Positions 8,670 through 18,118 of a DNA stretch of 64,000 nt are shown here, piece after piece (the first letter of the stretch is position 1; each line of letters begins with the position of its first letter). Below the pieces are notes generated by a model that saw only the letters and a program-made list of their open reading frames with translations, ran no database searches and was not told where the DNA came from. The position numbers and the translations under genes were made by a program. The stretch comes from AWTP1-13 sp963820375. GTDB taxonomy: Bacteria; Pseudomonadota; Alphaproteobacteria; Rhizobiales; Hyphomicrobiaceae. The DNA is taken from NCBI GenBank assembly GCA_963820375.1, contig CAWFZX010000030.1, positions 1 through 64,000 of the forward strand, given 5' to 3'.

Positions 8670-9551
8670 ATGTTCGAGCTCATCGGCGTACCGCCGCAGG
8701 CCTTATTCGGACAGCTGCTGCTGGGCCTGATCAATGGCGCATTCTATGCCCTGTTGTCGCTCGGCCTTGCGGTCATCTTTGGCCTGATGAATGTCATCAA
8801 CTTCACGCACGGCGCGCAATACATGATGGGCGCCTTCTGTGCCTGGATGCTGCTCACCTATGCCGCTATCCCGTATTGGGGGGCTCTTGTTCTGGCCCCC
8901 ATTATCGTCGGCCTGTTCGGCGTGCTGATCGAGCGCTTGTTTATCTCGCGCCTCTACCACCTCGACCACCTCTACGGCCTGCTTCTCACCTTCGGCTTGG
9001 CGCTGATCGTGGAGGGCTTGTTCCGTCGCGAGTACGGCATTTCCGGGCTACCCTACTCCAATCCGATTCCGGGCGGCACCAACCTGGGCTTTATGTTCCT
9101 GCCCTGGTATCGGGGTTGGGTCGTCCTGTTCTCGCTTAGCATCTGTCTTGGCACCTGGTTTCTGATCGAGAAGACGCAGCTTGGCGCCTACCTGCGCGCC
9201 GCCACCGAACGTCCGGACCTCGTGCAGGCGTTCGGCATCAACGTCCCGCGCATGATTACCTTGACCTACGGCTTCGGCGTGGGACTAGCCGCGCTTGCCG
9301 GTGTGCTGGCTGCGCCAATCTATTCGGTCAACCCCGTGATGGGGGCCAATCTCATCATCGTAGTTTTCGCCGTGGTGGTAATCGGCGGCATGGGCTCCAT
9401 TATGGGTTCAATCGTCACCGGCTTCGGCTTGGGCGTCGTCGAGGGCCTGACAAAAGTCTTCTATCCTGAAGCCTCCAACACGGTCATCTTCATCATCATG
9501 GCGATCGTGCTCATGCTGCGACCCCAGGGCCTATTCGGAACTCAGAAGTGA
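8670..9551 (+). CDS. Branched-chain-type ABC transporter permease (LivH-like)
   Basis: 293 aa polytopic inner-membrane protein with about eight hydrophobic segments. Typical LivH features are GLINGAFYALLSLGLAVIFG near the N-terminus, MNVINFTHGAQYM (the N-F-[TA]-H-G motif), and the cytoplasmic coupling loop RAATERPDLVQAFGINV followed by YGFGVGLAALAG. It forms the translocation pore with the LivM-like protein encoded 10 nt downstream. The length is normal. The start ATG is preceded by GAGAAGAGAACC. Confidence 0.94.
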   Translation: MFELIGVPPQALFGQLLLGLINGAFYALLSLGLAVIFGLMNVINFTHGAQYMMGAFCAWMLLTYAAIPYWGALVLAPIIVGLFGVLIERLFISRLYHLDHLYGLLLTFGLALIVEGLFRREYGISGLPYSNPIPGGTNLGFMFLPWYRGWVVLFSLSICLGTWFLIEKTQLGAYLRAATERPDLVQAFGINVPRMITLTYGFGVGLAALAGVLAAPIYSVNPVMGANLIIVVFAVVVIGGMGSIMGSIVTGFGLGVVEGLTKVFYPEASNTVIFIIMAIVLMLRPQGLFGTQK

Positions 9552-9567
9552 CGACGCGGTAGTGACA

Positions 9568-10614
9568 ATGCAACGCGCACCAAGCTGGGACTTGAGGGTG
9601 TTTGCCGCCCTCGTTGCACTAGGCTTGTTCGCCCCACTCCTCGTCTACCCCCTATTCCTGATGAAGGTGCTGTGCTTTGCCTTGTTCGCCAGTGCCTTCA
9701 ACTTGCTGATCGGTTATGTGGGGTTGCTCTCTTTCGGCCACGCGATGTTCTTCGGTTTCGCCGCTTATGTGGCCGGGCATCTCGCCAAGGTTGGAACGGT
9801 GAGTTTGCCCTACTGGTTGCCCTTGCTCGGATGGAAATGGATTGTCATCGCCATACCACCGCTCACTCCGGAACTCGCCATCCTCGGCGGCACGTTGACT
9901 GCGGCCCTGCTCGGTCTGATCGTTGGCGCCATCGCCATTCGCCGCCAGGGTATTTACTTCGCAATGGTCACCTTGGCCCTGGCGCAGATGCTATTTTTTC
10001 TGTGCGTGCAGGCAAAATTCACCGGCGGCGAAGACGGCATCCAGGCCATCCCGCGTCGGCCGATCTTGGGTCTTGTCGATGTCGGCAATGACCTCACGTT
10101 CTACTATGTCGTGTTGGCGATCTTCTGCGCCGGCTTCCTTATTATCTATCGCACCATCCATTCGCCATTCGGGCAAGTATTGAAGGCTATCCGCGAGAAC
10201 GAAACGCGCGCCATTTCGCTAGGCTATGCCGTCAGCCGCTTCAAGCTGATCGCCTTCGTGATCTCCGCAGCGCTGGCGGGTCTCGCTGGCGCCACCAAGG
10301 CCATGGTGTTCCAACTCGCCTCTTTGACCGATGTTACCTGGCAAATGTCAGGGGAGGTGGTGTTGATGACCTTAGTGGGCGGCATGGGTACAGTCTTTGG
10401 TCCCGCCGTCGGCGCGGCCATCATCATCTATATGCAAAACTACCTCGCGGGCTTCGGCGAGTGGGTGTTGGTCATTCAGGGCACCATCTTCGTCGTCGCC
10501 GTCCTGCTATTCCGGCGCGGCATCGTCGGCGAGCTCGTCGCCCTCCTCACGCGGCGTGCCGGCAAGGCGGTTGCAGGTGCCGAGACGGGGGAACTGGTGA
10601 AGCCAGCCGAGTAG
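9568..10614 (+). CDS. Branched-chain-type ABC transporter permease (LivM-like)
   Basis: 348 aa from the ATG at 9568; a GTG at 9562 is an alternative start. It is the second pore subunit of the HAAT importer. Landmarks are FNLLIGYVGLLSFGHAMFFG, the RRQGIYFAMVTLALAQM segment, and the coupling loop GQVLKAIRENETRAISLGY before FKLIAFVISAALAGLAGA. It is last in the five-gene operon LivG-LivF-SBP-LivH-LivM; a hairpin without T-run follows at 10642-10665. Confidence 0.94.
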   Translation: MQRAPSWDLRVFAALVALGLFAPLLVYPLFLMKVLCFALFASAFNLLIGYVGLLSFGHAMFFGFAAYVAGHLAKVGTVSLPYWLPLLGWKWIVIAIPPLTPELAILGGTLTAALLGLIVGAIAIRRQGIYFAMVTLALAQMLFFLCVQAKFTGGEDGIQAIPRRPILGLVDVGNDLTFYYVVLAIFCAGFLIIYRTIHSPFGQVLKAIRENETRAISLGYAVSRFKLIAFVISAALAGLAGATKAMVFQLASLTDVTWQMSGEVVLMTLVGGMGTVFGPAVGAAIIIYMQNYLAGFGEWVLVIQGTIFVVAVLLFRRGIVGELVALLTRRAGKAVAGAETGELVKPAE

Positions 10615-10641
10615 CACGCGCAATCTTGGCCGGGCGGTATC

Positions 10642-10665
10642 GGCAGGCAGAGCAAGATGCCTGCC
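10642..10665 (+). terminator. Hairpin after the liv-type operon
   Basis: GGCAGGC and GCCTGCC form a perfect 7-bp stem with a 10-nt loop, 27 nt after the livM-like stop. No T-run follows, so it is a possible processing or Rho-associated 3' end rather than a proven intrinsic terminator. Confidence 0.35.
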
Positions 10666-10860
10666 AATGACGGCACCAACGAGCGCTGCAAGGCCCGGGC
10701 CGGCCGCGACCACAGGACACACGCCAGACGAGGCGGGGTTCGGCAAACCTGCACCATGGGTTGAGTTGGCCGGTCGGTGCCACGCCATGTCGCCAGCCGA
10801 CGCTGCGCGGATGTGCGACCATCGACCAAGCCTCGCTACGGCCGCAAGAGCCAGCCGCCA

Positions 10861-11655
10861 CTAGCGCGCGCCAAGCCTGCGCAAGCGATCGCCGGCCTCC
10901 GCCGCGCCGAGTTCGGCCGCGCGGTCGTACCATTTGCGAGCGGCCGCAGCGTTTGCCTGCAGGCCGACGACTTTGGGCTTGGTAAGCTCGTTGCGATCGT
11001 AGGTGGTTGCCAACGCCATGGCGCCTTGCGACAGTCCCATGTCGGCGGCGCCTTCAAAGAACCTGCGCGCGGCATCGACGTCGCCGCGTTCGACCAATTC
11101 CAAACCCTTGCTGTAGAGATGGAGCGCCTGTTCGCGTTCGGCAGTATTCGCACCGTCTTGGCGGGGCCGTGCCGGTGCGGCCGCGCGAGGCGCTGACGAC
11201 GGCTGGCTGGTGGCGATCACCAACGTCGTTTTCGCCTCTGCGACGACGTTTCCTTCTAGGCTGACGAGATCAACAACGATCTCGGAGGAACCCTGCGCGC
11301 CGATCGGCACGATCGCTGCGAGAGCCGGCAGCACAGAAAAACACGCATTTTCTCAAAGCGCTCACCCTCGTCGAGCCGCGTAGAAAGATCGAGTGCGGCT
11401 GTCATCAGTGGACCGGCCAGCAGCCGCTGGGTCATCAATGTCACGGTGCCGAGATTGGCATCGTTCTTGGTTTGGCCGAGCAACAGTTGATCAGGCTCGG
11501 TCCTTTGGCGGCTGCCTCAAGCTTGGCGGACGTCCCAGGCGGCGGCCTTTGCGCCATGGCGACGTCGCCACAACACAAGAGGCAGCCGGGCGCCAGAAAC
11601 CACGCGCAGATAGGCAACGTTCCCTCCACGGTGGCGCCCAGAAACGCCATGGCGC
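10861..11655 (-). pseudogene. Sel1-like repeat protein, apparently frameshifted
   Basis: The 3' part (10861-11334) encodes 157 aa with a Sel1/TPR-like end: HLYSKGLELVERGDVDAARR and AAARKWYDRAAELGAAEAGD, characteristic of small Rhizobiales proteins with one or two Sel1 repeats. Sensible upstream sequence continues in two other frames: LLGQTKNDANLGTVTLMTQR then AALDLSTRLDEGERFEKMRV (11350-11480), and before that a hydrophobic start ending in AMAQRPPPGTSAK (11520-11650). One gene broken by two single-base indels explains this best, one of them in the run of five T/A near 11340. Alternatively, only the 157-aa frame is translated. Function would be protein-protein interaction in the envelope. Confidence 0.5.
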
Positions 11656-11887
11656 GAAAGAGACAAACGTTTAGCAGGACCCCCAGCGCTGCCGCGGAGC
11701 CGGCGGCGAAGTGACAGGCAGCGTGCGTGGTTGAAGCCGCGCAATCATTTATAGTATCGGCCTCAAGCTATGCAGCGATTGTGTCAGGCGATGATTAGTC
11801 GCCGGCATGCCTCGACCGAGGCGCAGCAGAAGTTGTCTGTGCACCTACAGTCTTTTTCGAAGCGTCGCTTTTGCCGCCGCGCGTCAG

Positions 11888-12478
11888 TTAATCGTTGCGG
11901 AACGATGCGATCAGGGCATCGACCTCTTGCTGGTCTGGCCCCTTGCTGCGCGCATTGACGCGCGGGCCGGTGCTGTAGCCGATCCACAATACGATCTCAT
12001 CCGGCCTCGGTGCATCGTGGATCAGCACCGGCGTGGAATCGACCGCATCGAGGTCCCAGCCGGCGTCGAGCGGCCCGTAGAGCAGATCGACGCTGGTGCC
12101 GGGCGGACCGACTTTGGCGTGGCCGGGTATGATCACGCGGCCGCGCCTGATGCTGCGCCGCATGGCCATACCGAGGCGCGGATGGATCATTGCCGCACCG
12201 TGCTCTAGATCGCCGCCGGTCCCCACCAACGCCGCCTTGGTATAGGAGCGCAGCTGCGCCGGGCCGGCGCCGAGCGTGGCCAACGCCGTCTTGGTGAGCG
12301 AGACACCGAACTCCAGTGAATAGTCGATGAGAGGTTTCAGGTCGGCATCAGCAGCCTTACCCGCCAGCGGGTTTTTGAAGACGGCGGCAATCGCCACGCG
12401 CCGCAAGGGCGGAGTGGCCCGGGCACCGTACTCGCTGTTGATCTCCTCGATGAGGGTGACGGTCTTGCGGATCTCCAT
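11888..12478 (-). CDS. Amino-acid-synthesis family protein (DUF1185 type)
   Basis: 196 aa matching the small AA_synth family (DUF1185, PF06684) by sequence feel: EIRKTVTLIEEINSEYG at the N-terminus, RRVAIAAVFKNPLAGK, the G-A-A-M-I-H-P-R-L-G-x-A-M-R segment, and IIPGHAKVGPPGTSVDLLYG near the middle. Biochemical function is not established for the family, which often sits with amidohydrolases and CoA-transferases in catabolic clusters, as here. The gene lies 199 nt downstream of the Frc-like CoA-transferase on the same strand and could be part of that transcript. The ATG follows AGGGAGCCAAC. Confidence 0.8.
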   Translation of the reverse strand: MEIRKTVTLIEEINSEYGARATPPLRRVAIAAVFKNPLAGKAADADLKPLIDYSLEFGVSLTKTALATLGAGPAQLRSYTKAALVGTGGDLEHGAAMIHPRLGMAMRRSIRRGRVIIPGHAKVGPPGTSVDLLYGPLDAGWDLDAVDSTPVLIHDAPRPDEIVLWIGYSTGPRVNARSKGPDQQEVDALIASFRND

Positions 12479-12677
12479 GTTGGCTCCCTTTGTTCGATCG
12501 CCGCCTCGTGCCGTCTGATGTTGCGAACGCAGCTAGCGTCATGAGGCGGTGTACGCGGTGCTGCGCAAAAGCCAACTTGTCGTTCGGCGGGCCGATAGAG
12601 GCAAACGGCCAGCAAACCGAGGGTGGGGTTTGGGCTATGGCGGAAGCTAGGCGATCGTCGCCGGCGCTGCAGGGACA

Positions 12678-13922
12678 TCAAATTACCTTGCGTTGCCGCA
12701 GCTCCTTGAGTTCGGCGGGCGAGCAGCCGAGCCACTCTTGATAGATCGCCTCGCTATCGGCGCCGTGTACTGGCGCGGATCGGAGCGCGACCTTGGTGTC
12801 GGACATCCGCAGGGGCCAGCCCGGCACCGTGACGGAGCCGCGCACCGGGTGCTCGATGGTCTGCATCATGCCGCGCGCATGCAGATCCGGATCGTGCAAC
12901 AGCTCGAGGGTGTTGAGAACAGCACCGCAAGGGACGCCCGCTCCGGCGATGGTTGCCATCACCTCCCGCTTCGTGTGTTTCGAGGTCCATTGCGTAATCG
13001 CCGCATCAACGGCTGCCTGGTTCTTGGCACGGGTAGGTCCGTCGCTCATGCGCGGATCGGCCAGCAGGTCTGTCCGACCAATGGCATGCGTGAGACGGCG
13101 CCAATGCTCCTCGTTTCCCCTGGAAGCGAAAATGTAACACCAATCGTCAAGCCCGCCGGGCGCGCACTTGTAAAGGCCGCCCGGGGCGGTGCCGACGACG
13201 CCGTTGCCACCGCGCGGCAGGACGTCAGCACGGGCAGCTTGGCGGCTCATTGGCGTGCGGCAGTAATTCAGCATTGCGTCACGCATGGCGATCTGGACGT
13301 GCTGGCCGCGACCGGTCGTCACGCGTTGATAGAGGGCGGCAAGTATGCCCATGGCGCACAACATGCCGGTTCCAGTATCGCCGATGGTCGCGCCCGGCCG
13401 GATAGGCGGACCATCCGGATGGCCATTCACGCCCATGGTACCGCCCATCGCCTGGGCAATCATGTCGAACGACAGATAATTCGCGTGCGGGCTTTCCGGT
13501 GCGAAACCCTTGACCTGGGCGAAGATCAAGCGCGGATTGATCTCACTGAGGCGTGGGTAGTCGAAGCCCAGTCGCGCAAAAGTGCCCGGTGCCATGTTTT
13601 CCACGAGTACGTCCGCCTTGGCGACCATCCGCGTCAGCAGCGCCTTACCTTCGTCGGTCTTGAGGTTGCAGGTGATGCTCCGCTTATTGAGATTGTAAAA
13701 AATGAAATAGTGGGAGTCGGCATCGGCACGATCGCTGAATCCCCAGCGCCCCGGCTCGCCACGATTGGGTTCTTCTACCTTGACGACATCGGCGCCGAGG
13801 AAGGCCAGCGCTTCGGTGCAGGATGGCCCCGCCTCGAACTGCGTGAGGTCGAGAACCTTGATGCCCTGCAGCGCCGGAACTTTGTTAGATGTCGTCTCTT
13901 GTTTGGCGGCCTCATCTTGCAT
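12678..13922 (-). CDS. CoA-transferase family III, formyl-CoA:oxalate transferase-like
   Basis: 414 aa CaiB/BaiF (family III) CoA-transferase. ALQGIKVLDLTQFEAGPSCT, FLGADVVKVEEP, NKRSITCNLKTDEGK and ENMAPGTFARLGFDY are family hallmarks. D182 in GATIGDTGTGM falls at the place of the catalytic Asp that forms the aspartyl-CoA anhydride in Frc. The C-terminus (GVPCGAVLNTLELLHDP, then LKELRQRKVI) also follows Frc. The start is the ATG at 13922 behind GGGAGGGAAAGC; upstream codons in frame are not needed. It lies 20 nt behind the FAD oxidoreductase gene and near a thiamine-diphosphate enzyme of Oxc type, so a CoA-thioester route for a C2 or 2-hydroxy acid is likely. The exact acid is unknown. Confidence 0.88.
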   Translation of the reverse strand: MQDEAAKQETTSNKVPALQGIKVLDLTQFEAGPSCTEALAFLGADVVKVEEPNRGEPGRWGFSDRADADSHYFIFYNLNKRSITCNLKTDEGKALLTRMVAKADVLVENMAPGTFARLGFDYPRLSEINPRLIFAQVKGFAPESPHANYLSFDMIAQAMGGTMGVNGHPDGPPIRPGATIGDTGTGMLCAMGILAALYQRVTTGRGQHVQIAMRDAMLNYCRTPMSRQAARADVLPRGGNGVVGTAPGGLYKCAPGGLDDWCYIFASRGNEEHWRRLTHAIGRTDLLADPRMSDGPTRAKNQAAVDAAITQWTSKHTKREVMATIAGAGVPCGAVLNTLELLHDPDLHARGMMQTIEHPVRGSVTVPGWPLRMSDTKVALRSAPVHGADSEAIYQEWLGCSPAELKELRQRKVI

Positions 13923-13942
13923 TGCTTTCCCTCCCACAACGA

Positions 13943-15112
13943 TCAGTGAGCTCGGCCGACATCGGAGACGTCGCTTCTCTTCGAGCTCGCCTCGGCTTCG
14001 CCGGCATAACGATTTATTACCGCAAATGGTGCGAGCGCGAGTTTGCATGGCTTGCCCAGCATCGCCTCGGCGATGAGGGCTCCGCTATAGGGCCCCATGG
14101 TTAGTCCGCTGGGGCCCAGACCATTGGCAACAAACAAGTTGTCTACGCCCGGCACCGGTCCCAGCTTCGGACGATTGTCATGGGCGATGGGCCGAAAACC
14201 GATGCGGATTTCGTGCAGCGTCCAGGCTGCAAGACCCGGTGCAACGGCAAGCCCGGCGTTCAGCACCTCGGCAACACCTTGCGCCGTCGTGCGATAGTCG
14301 AAACCGGAATTGGTCTCGCGGCTCGCGCCGACGACGACGCGAGCATCCTCAAAGGCCAGCAAATAGTAGTTGCTGAGCGGCAGCAACACGGGCCAGCGAG
14401 CGGTATCTGTGCCGGGCAGCCGCAGGTGGACGATCTGGCCACGTTGCGGTGTCACAGCAAGATGCACGCCAATGCGCGCAAGTATGTTTGGCGCCCAGGC
14501 CCCGGCCGCCACCAGCACGCCATCGGCCTGGATCAGCTCGCCATCGACACGCACGCCCACGGCACGATCCCCATGGCAGACAAGCTCCGCCGAACCGCAC
14601 AGCCAACGCGTCTGCCGCTTCACCGCCGCGCGCTTGAGCGCAGCGGTGACCCGGCGACCATCGACGCGGGCGCCACCCGACACGAACAGGGCAGGTTGAT
14701 CTGGTCGCAACGGCGGAAATAGTGCGCAAGCCTCCGCAGGGGAGAGGCGTGCAATGTGCCCCGCCTCCGGCGCATCGGCGGCGCGCGCCCGCGCCCGTCG
14801 CTCGGCCGCGTCGAGTTCGCGCGCATCTGGGGGAACGTAGAGGCCGCCGACGCGAGCGTAGCCGAGATCATGCTCGCCATCCTCGCCGAGCAAGGCGATG
14901 AGGTGGTGATAGTAGCGCGCGCCAGCGGCAAGCAGCTGATAGCTCGCCGCATCTTCGGTCGCAGAACCCCATGGGCAGACGATGCCGGCGCCCGCGGCCG
15001 TGGCCCGGCCCTCGTCGGCGCGGTCGACCAGCGTCACCTTGCAGCCCTCGCGCGCCAAGTGATAGGCGGCGCTGGCACCAAGGATGCCGGCACCGACCAC
15101 GACGACGTTCAT
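13943..15112 (-). CDS. FAD-dependent oxidoreductase, DAO (D-amino-acid/glycine oxidase) family
   Basis: 389 aa. The N-terminal Rossmann motif VVVGAGILGASAAYHLAREG binds the FAD ADP moiety, followed by an acidic strand end TLVDRAD and the DAO-type segment GRATAAGAGIVCPWGS. The C-terminal FAD motif is present as IGFRPIAHDNRPKLGPVPG followed by FVANGLGPSGLTMGPYSG. This architecture oxidises amino or imino acids (D-amino acids, glycine, sarcosine) and passes electrons to oxygen or a quinone. The gene ends 20 nt before the CoA-transferase start, so the two are probably cotranscribed. The ATG at 15112 follows a weak GAGGTATACT site. Substrate unknown. Confidence 0.88.
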   Translation of the reverse strand: MNVVVVGAGILGASAAYHLAREGCKVTLVDRADEGRATAAGAGIVCPWGSATEDAASYQLLAAGARYYHHLIALLGEDGEHDLGYARVGGLYVPPDARELDAAERRARARAADAPEAGHIARLSPAEACALFPPLRPDQPALFVSGGARVDGRRVTAALKRAAVKRQTRWLCGSAELVCHGDRAVGVRVDGELIQADGVLVAAGAWAPNILARIGVHLAVTPQRGQIVHLRLPGTDTARWPVLLPLSNYYLLAFEDARVVVGASRETNSGFDYRTTAQGVAEVLNAGLAVAPGLAAWTLHEIRIGFRPIAHDNRPKLGPVPGVDNLFVANGLGPSGLTMGPYSGALIAEAMLGKPCKLALAPFAVINRYAGEAEASSKRSDVSDVGRAH

Positions 15113-15339
15113 AGTATACCTCGGTCACTCCGCCTTGTTGCTATCGAAGCACGGTGATCTGTCTTTGCGACCTCCCACATTCGGCAATCAGCACAAAGGG
15201 GCGAGCTTTGCTCGGTCATCTGAGCACAGGCTCCCCCGAGCACGCGGCGACCGAGCCTTCGCCGACAAAGACCCGGCAGATTCGCCGTTGCCGGCACTGC
15301 CGTTCAGGCGCTGCGCCACCGGTCCCGCCCGGTCCCGGC

Positions 15340-16998
15340 TCAAGTCGTCAGCCAGCCAAACTCCTGCGGCTTGCGGCCGGCCGTGTGGTGGAGTTTGACG
15401 TTGACCAGCGCTGGGCCATTGAAGTCCATGGCTTCGTCGAGCGCAGCGCGCAGGTGCTTGGGATCCTCGACATACCAGCCCTTGCCACCGAAGGCCTCCA
15501 TCATTCGGTCGTAGCGGGCACCGACGGTCAGCGATCGCGGCGGGCTCTGGAAGCGGTCCTTAGGCAGTTCCTCGATGCCACTACCGATGCCGCCATTGTT
15601 GAGCACCACCACCTTGACGGGCAGCCGATAACGGCAGGCCGTCTCGATTTCCATGCCGGAAAAGCCAAGTGCCGAGTTCCCCGACACCGAGATAATGGGC
15701 CGATCGGGGTGCACTACGGCAGCTGCGATGGCAAAGCCCATGCCGATGCCCATGGTGCCGTAGGTGCCGGCGTCGAGCCGCAGCCGCGGTTGGGCGTTGG
15801 GGAGCTGGGTGCGACCGATATCCATGGTGTTGGCGCCTTCACCAATAATGACGGCGTTCCCCGGTGCCCAGGCGCGAATGTCCTTGAGGGCACGGTAATA
15901 GTTGGTGGGGCTGCTATTGTCGTCGATCATGGGCTGGATTGATTTGGCATTATCGGCCGTTTTCTGCGCAATCGCCAGGCGCCAGGCGGTATCGGCCGGA
16001 TAGAACCATTGGCGATGTTCGAGAGCCTTGTTGAGTTGGCCGACGATCGCCTTGCCATCGCCGACCAGGGCCACCTCCGTCGGCACGTTGTTGCCGATAG
16101 CTTCCGGGGCGATGTCGAGTTGCACGACGCGCACCTTCTTGGCGAAGCGCGGCGGCAGACCGTAATGCATGATCCAGTTGAAGCGGGCACCCATGAGAAA
16201 AACGACATCGGCCTCTTTCAGCGCATGGCTGCGGGCGGCACCGACAGACAACGGATGATTGTCATCGAGCACCCCTTTGCCCATAGGTGAAGCCAGGAAG
16301 GGCAAGCGCGTGCGTTCGATAAAGGCGCGCACCTCATCCTCCGCCCGCGACCACGCCATTCCCTTGCCGACGATGACAAGCGGTCGCTCGGCGGATTGCA
16401 AGGCATTAAGCGCCTTATCGATGTCCTCCGGCATCGCCTGGGTGCGCGGGGGATCCGGGCAGCGCGACGGAGCAGCGATCTTCTCGTCGTCGACCTCACC
16501 TCTGATGATATCGTCCGGCATGTCGAGATAGCTCGCACCCGGGCGTCCGTAGATCGATTGCCGGACGGCCAGCTCGACGTAGAACGGAATCCGATGCGTG
16601 TGCTCAACCGCATGCGCAAATTTGCAGAACGGCGACGCGATCTGCACCTGGCGCTCTTCCTGGAAGCCGCCCATGGCGTTCTGATAAGTCGGAGAGGCAC
16701 CACCAATCATGATCATCGGCCAGCAATTCTGCTGGGCGTTGGCGAGACCGGCGAGGCCATGCACGACGCCCGGCCCGGAGACGGTCAGGCAGGCACCGGG
16801 CCGTCCCGTGAGGTAGCCGGCCGCTTGCGCCGCGTAAGAGGCGGCCTGTTCGTTGCGCATGCCGATATAAGTGATGCCGACCTTTTGCGCGGCGGCGGCG
16901 ATCGGCTGCACGGGAAAGCCAACGATCCCGAACATGTACTCGACACCCTGCTGCTTGAGGCTCTTTGCCATTAAGGTGGCGCCGTCGACCTTACTCAT
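15340..16998 (-). CDS. Thiamine-diphosphate enzyme, oxalyl-CoA decarboxylase / 2-hydroxyacyl-CoA lyase type
   Basis: 552 aa with the three ThDP-enzyme domains. The N-terminal PYR domain carries the activating glutamate E50 in GMRNEQAASYAAQAAGYL. The middle domain includes SPMGKGVLDDNHPLSVGAAR. The C-terminal PP domain has SGNSALGFSGMEIETACRYR and then NNGGIGSG. Overall similarity to Oxc and human HACL1 is clear along the whole length. Two changes are odd: the Mg-binding Asp of the GDS motif is N441, and the tyrosine usual in NNGGIYxG is G472. It may therefore have altered metal binding or substrate, or low activity. It is upstream of the FAD oxidase and Frc-like transferase on the same strand. 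The ATG follows GGGAGAAATCC. Confidence 0.85.
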   Translation of the reverse strand: MSKVDGATLMAKSLKQQGVEYMFGIVGFPVQPIAAAAQKVGITYIGMRNEQAASYAAQAAGYLTGRPGACLTVSGPGVVHGLAGLANAQQNCWPMIMIGGASPTYQNAMGGFQEERQVQIASPFCKFAHAVEHTHRIPFYVELAVRQSIYGRPGASYLDMPDDIIRGEVDDEKIAAPSRCPDPPRTQAMPEDIDKALNALQSAERPLVIVGKGMAWSRAEDEVRAFIERTRLPFLASPMGKGVLDDNHPLSVGAARSHALKEADVVFLMGARFNWIMHYGLPPRFAKKVRVVQLDIAPEAIGNNVPTEVALVGDGKAIVGQLNKALEHRQWFYPADTAWRLAIAQKTADNAKSIQPMIDDNSSPTNYYRALKDIRAWAPGNAVIIGEGANTMDIGRTQLPNAQPRLRLDAGTYGTMGIGMGFAIAAAVVHPDRPIISVSGNSALGFSGMEIETACRYRLPVKVVVLNNGGIGSGIEELPKDRFQSPPRSLTVGARYDRMMEAFGGKGWYVEDPKHLRAALDEAMDFNGPALVNVKLHHTAGRKPQEFGWLTT

Positions 16999-17182
16999 GG
17001 ATTTCTCCCGTGCATGTTGTCGCCAAGACTACACGTGCCTGCCCCGGCGGCAACAATCGCTTTTCGCGAGCGCAGCAGCGGCGTGGCGCCGCCCTCGCGG
17101 TCCCATGCCGCTGCCTGGGATTGGTCGCCGCCTAAATTGGGCCGCAGGGGCCTTGCGCAACCGGGCGAGGAGATCGTCCGCC

Positions 17183-17884
17183 ATGGCGCCGTCGCTGGCT
17201 CGGGCAGTCGGCACTTTGCCACGATCTTTTCGGCGACGGCGCTGGCTCTGTCGCTTTACAGCCTTTGGGAGAGCTCGCTGAGGCCGGCCGACATCCACGT
17301 CTATGTGCCGCCGGCGGAACAGGCCCATGATACCCCCCCTTACACATTGAGCCGCCCACCCCAGCAGGCGGCCGGTGATACAGTACGCGGCACCCTACCA
17401 GAACTCCAACTTTGAGATGATCGCCATTCCCGTCACGGTTGCCAACGAAGGTGCGCAGACCGGCACCCTGCTCTCGATGGAGCTGGCCGTGACCGATCCC
17501 CGCACGAACGAGACCAAGCACTTTTACGGTGCTGACTTCGGGCGCTGGACGATGGAGCGGACCCGCAGCGGTGCGTATCAGCCCTTCGCGCCGATTTCGC
17601 TGGCTGGCCACACGAGCCGGACAGAGAGAGTCTTGTTCTATACACGCGGCGAACAGGAGCGGCCCGAGCAACTGATCCAGGAACCGGGCACCTACCGCTT
17701 TGCTCTGCGATTGGAAGAGGCCTTCAGTGACGACGGATTGCTCGCTCGTTTTTGGCAGCGACGCCCGCCAACCGTTACCTTCGAGCGCGATCTTCGCACC
17801 TATGACGCGCGCGCCTTCAACAATGCAACGCTGCCGCTTTACGCCAAGGATTGGCGTTCGGCGATGAGCCAAACGCCGAAATAA
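17183..17884 (+). pseudogene. Conserved membrane-anchored hypothetical protein, frameshifted
   Basis: Parts of one plausible protein occur in three frames. From the ATG at 17183 the start is MAPSLARAVGTL; after a 1-nt shift near 17219 it continues ATIFSATALALSLYSLWESS (an N-terminal membrane anchor) and ADIHVYVPP. From 17375 the third frame continues VIQYAAPYQNSNFEMIAIPV through to the stop at 17884. The junction between VPP and VIQ contains 61 extra bases (17314-17374), which breaks the frame. The 3' part alone is a 169-residue open frame starting with GTG. The extracellular domain has a beta-rich look (VTVANEGAQTGTLLSMELAV), with no named family. It may be a true pseudogene or contain assembly errors. 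Confidence 0.55.
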
Positions 17885-18118
17885 AGCATGCATCGCGGCG
17901 CCGCTGGCGACCCTTGTCGAGGCCGCCAACGCGAGATGGTGCCAAAGCCGGCGGCCAATGCCGACCGCAGTGTCATATCGCTCTTGTGCGCGCAGGTCGC
18001 TGCCCACTTGCCTTCGGCCTACAGACGGCCAAGGCCGGTTTGGCTAGCAACGCATGGCTCGACTTTGGCGCCTCGGCAACCGATGATGCGACGGCTCGAC
18101 AAGGAACAAGGGGGGAGC

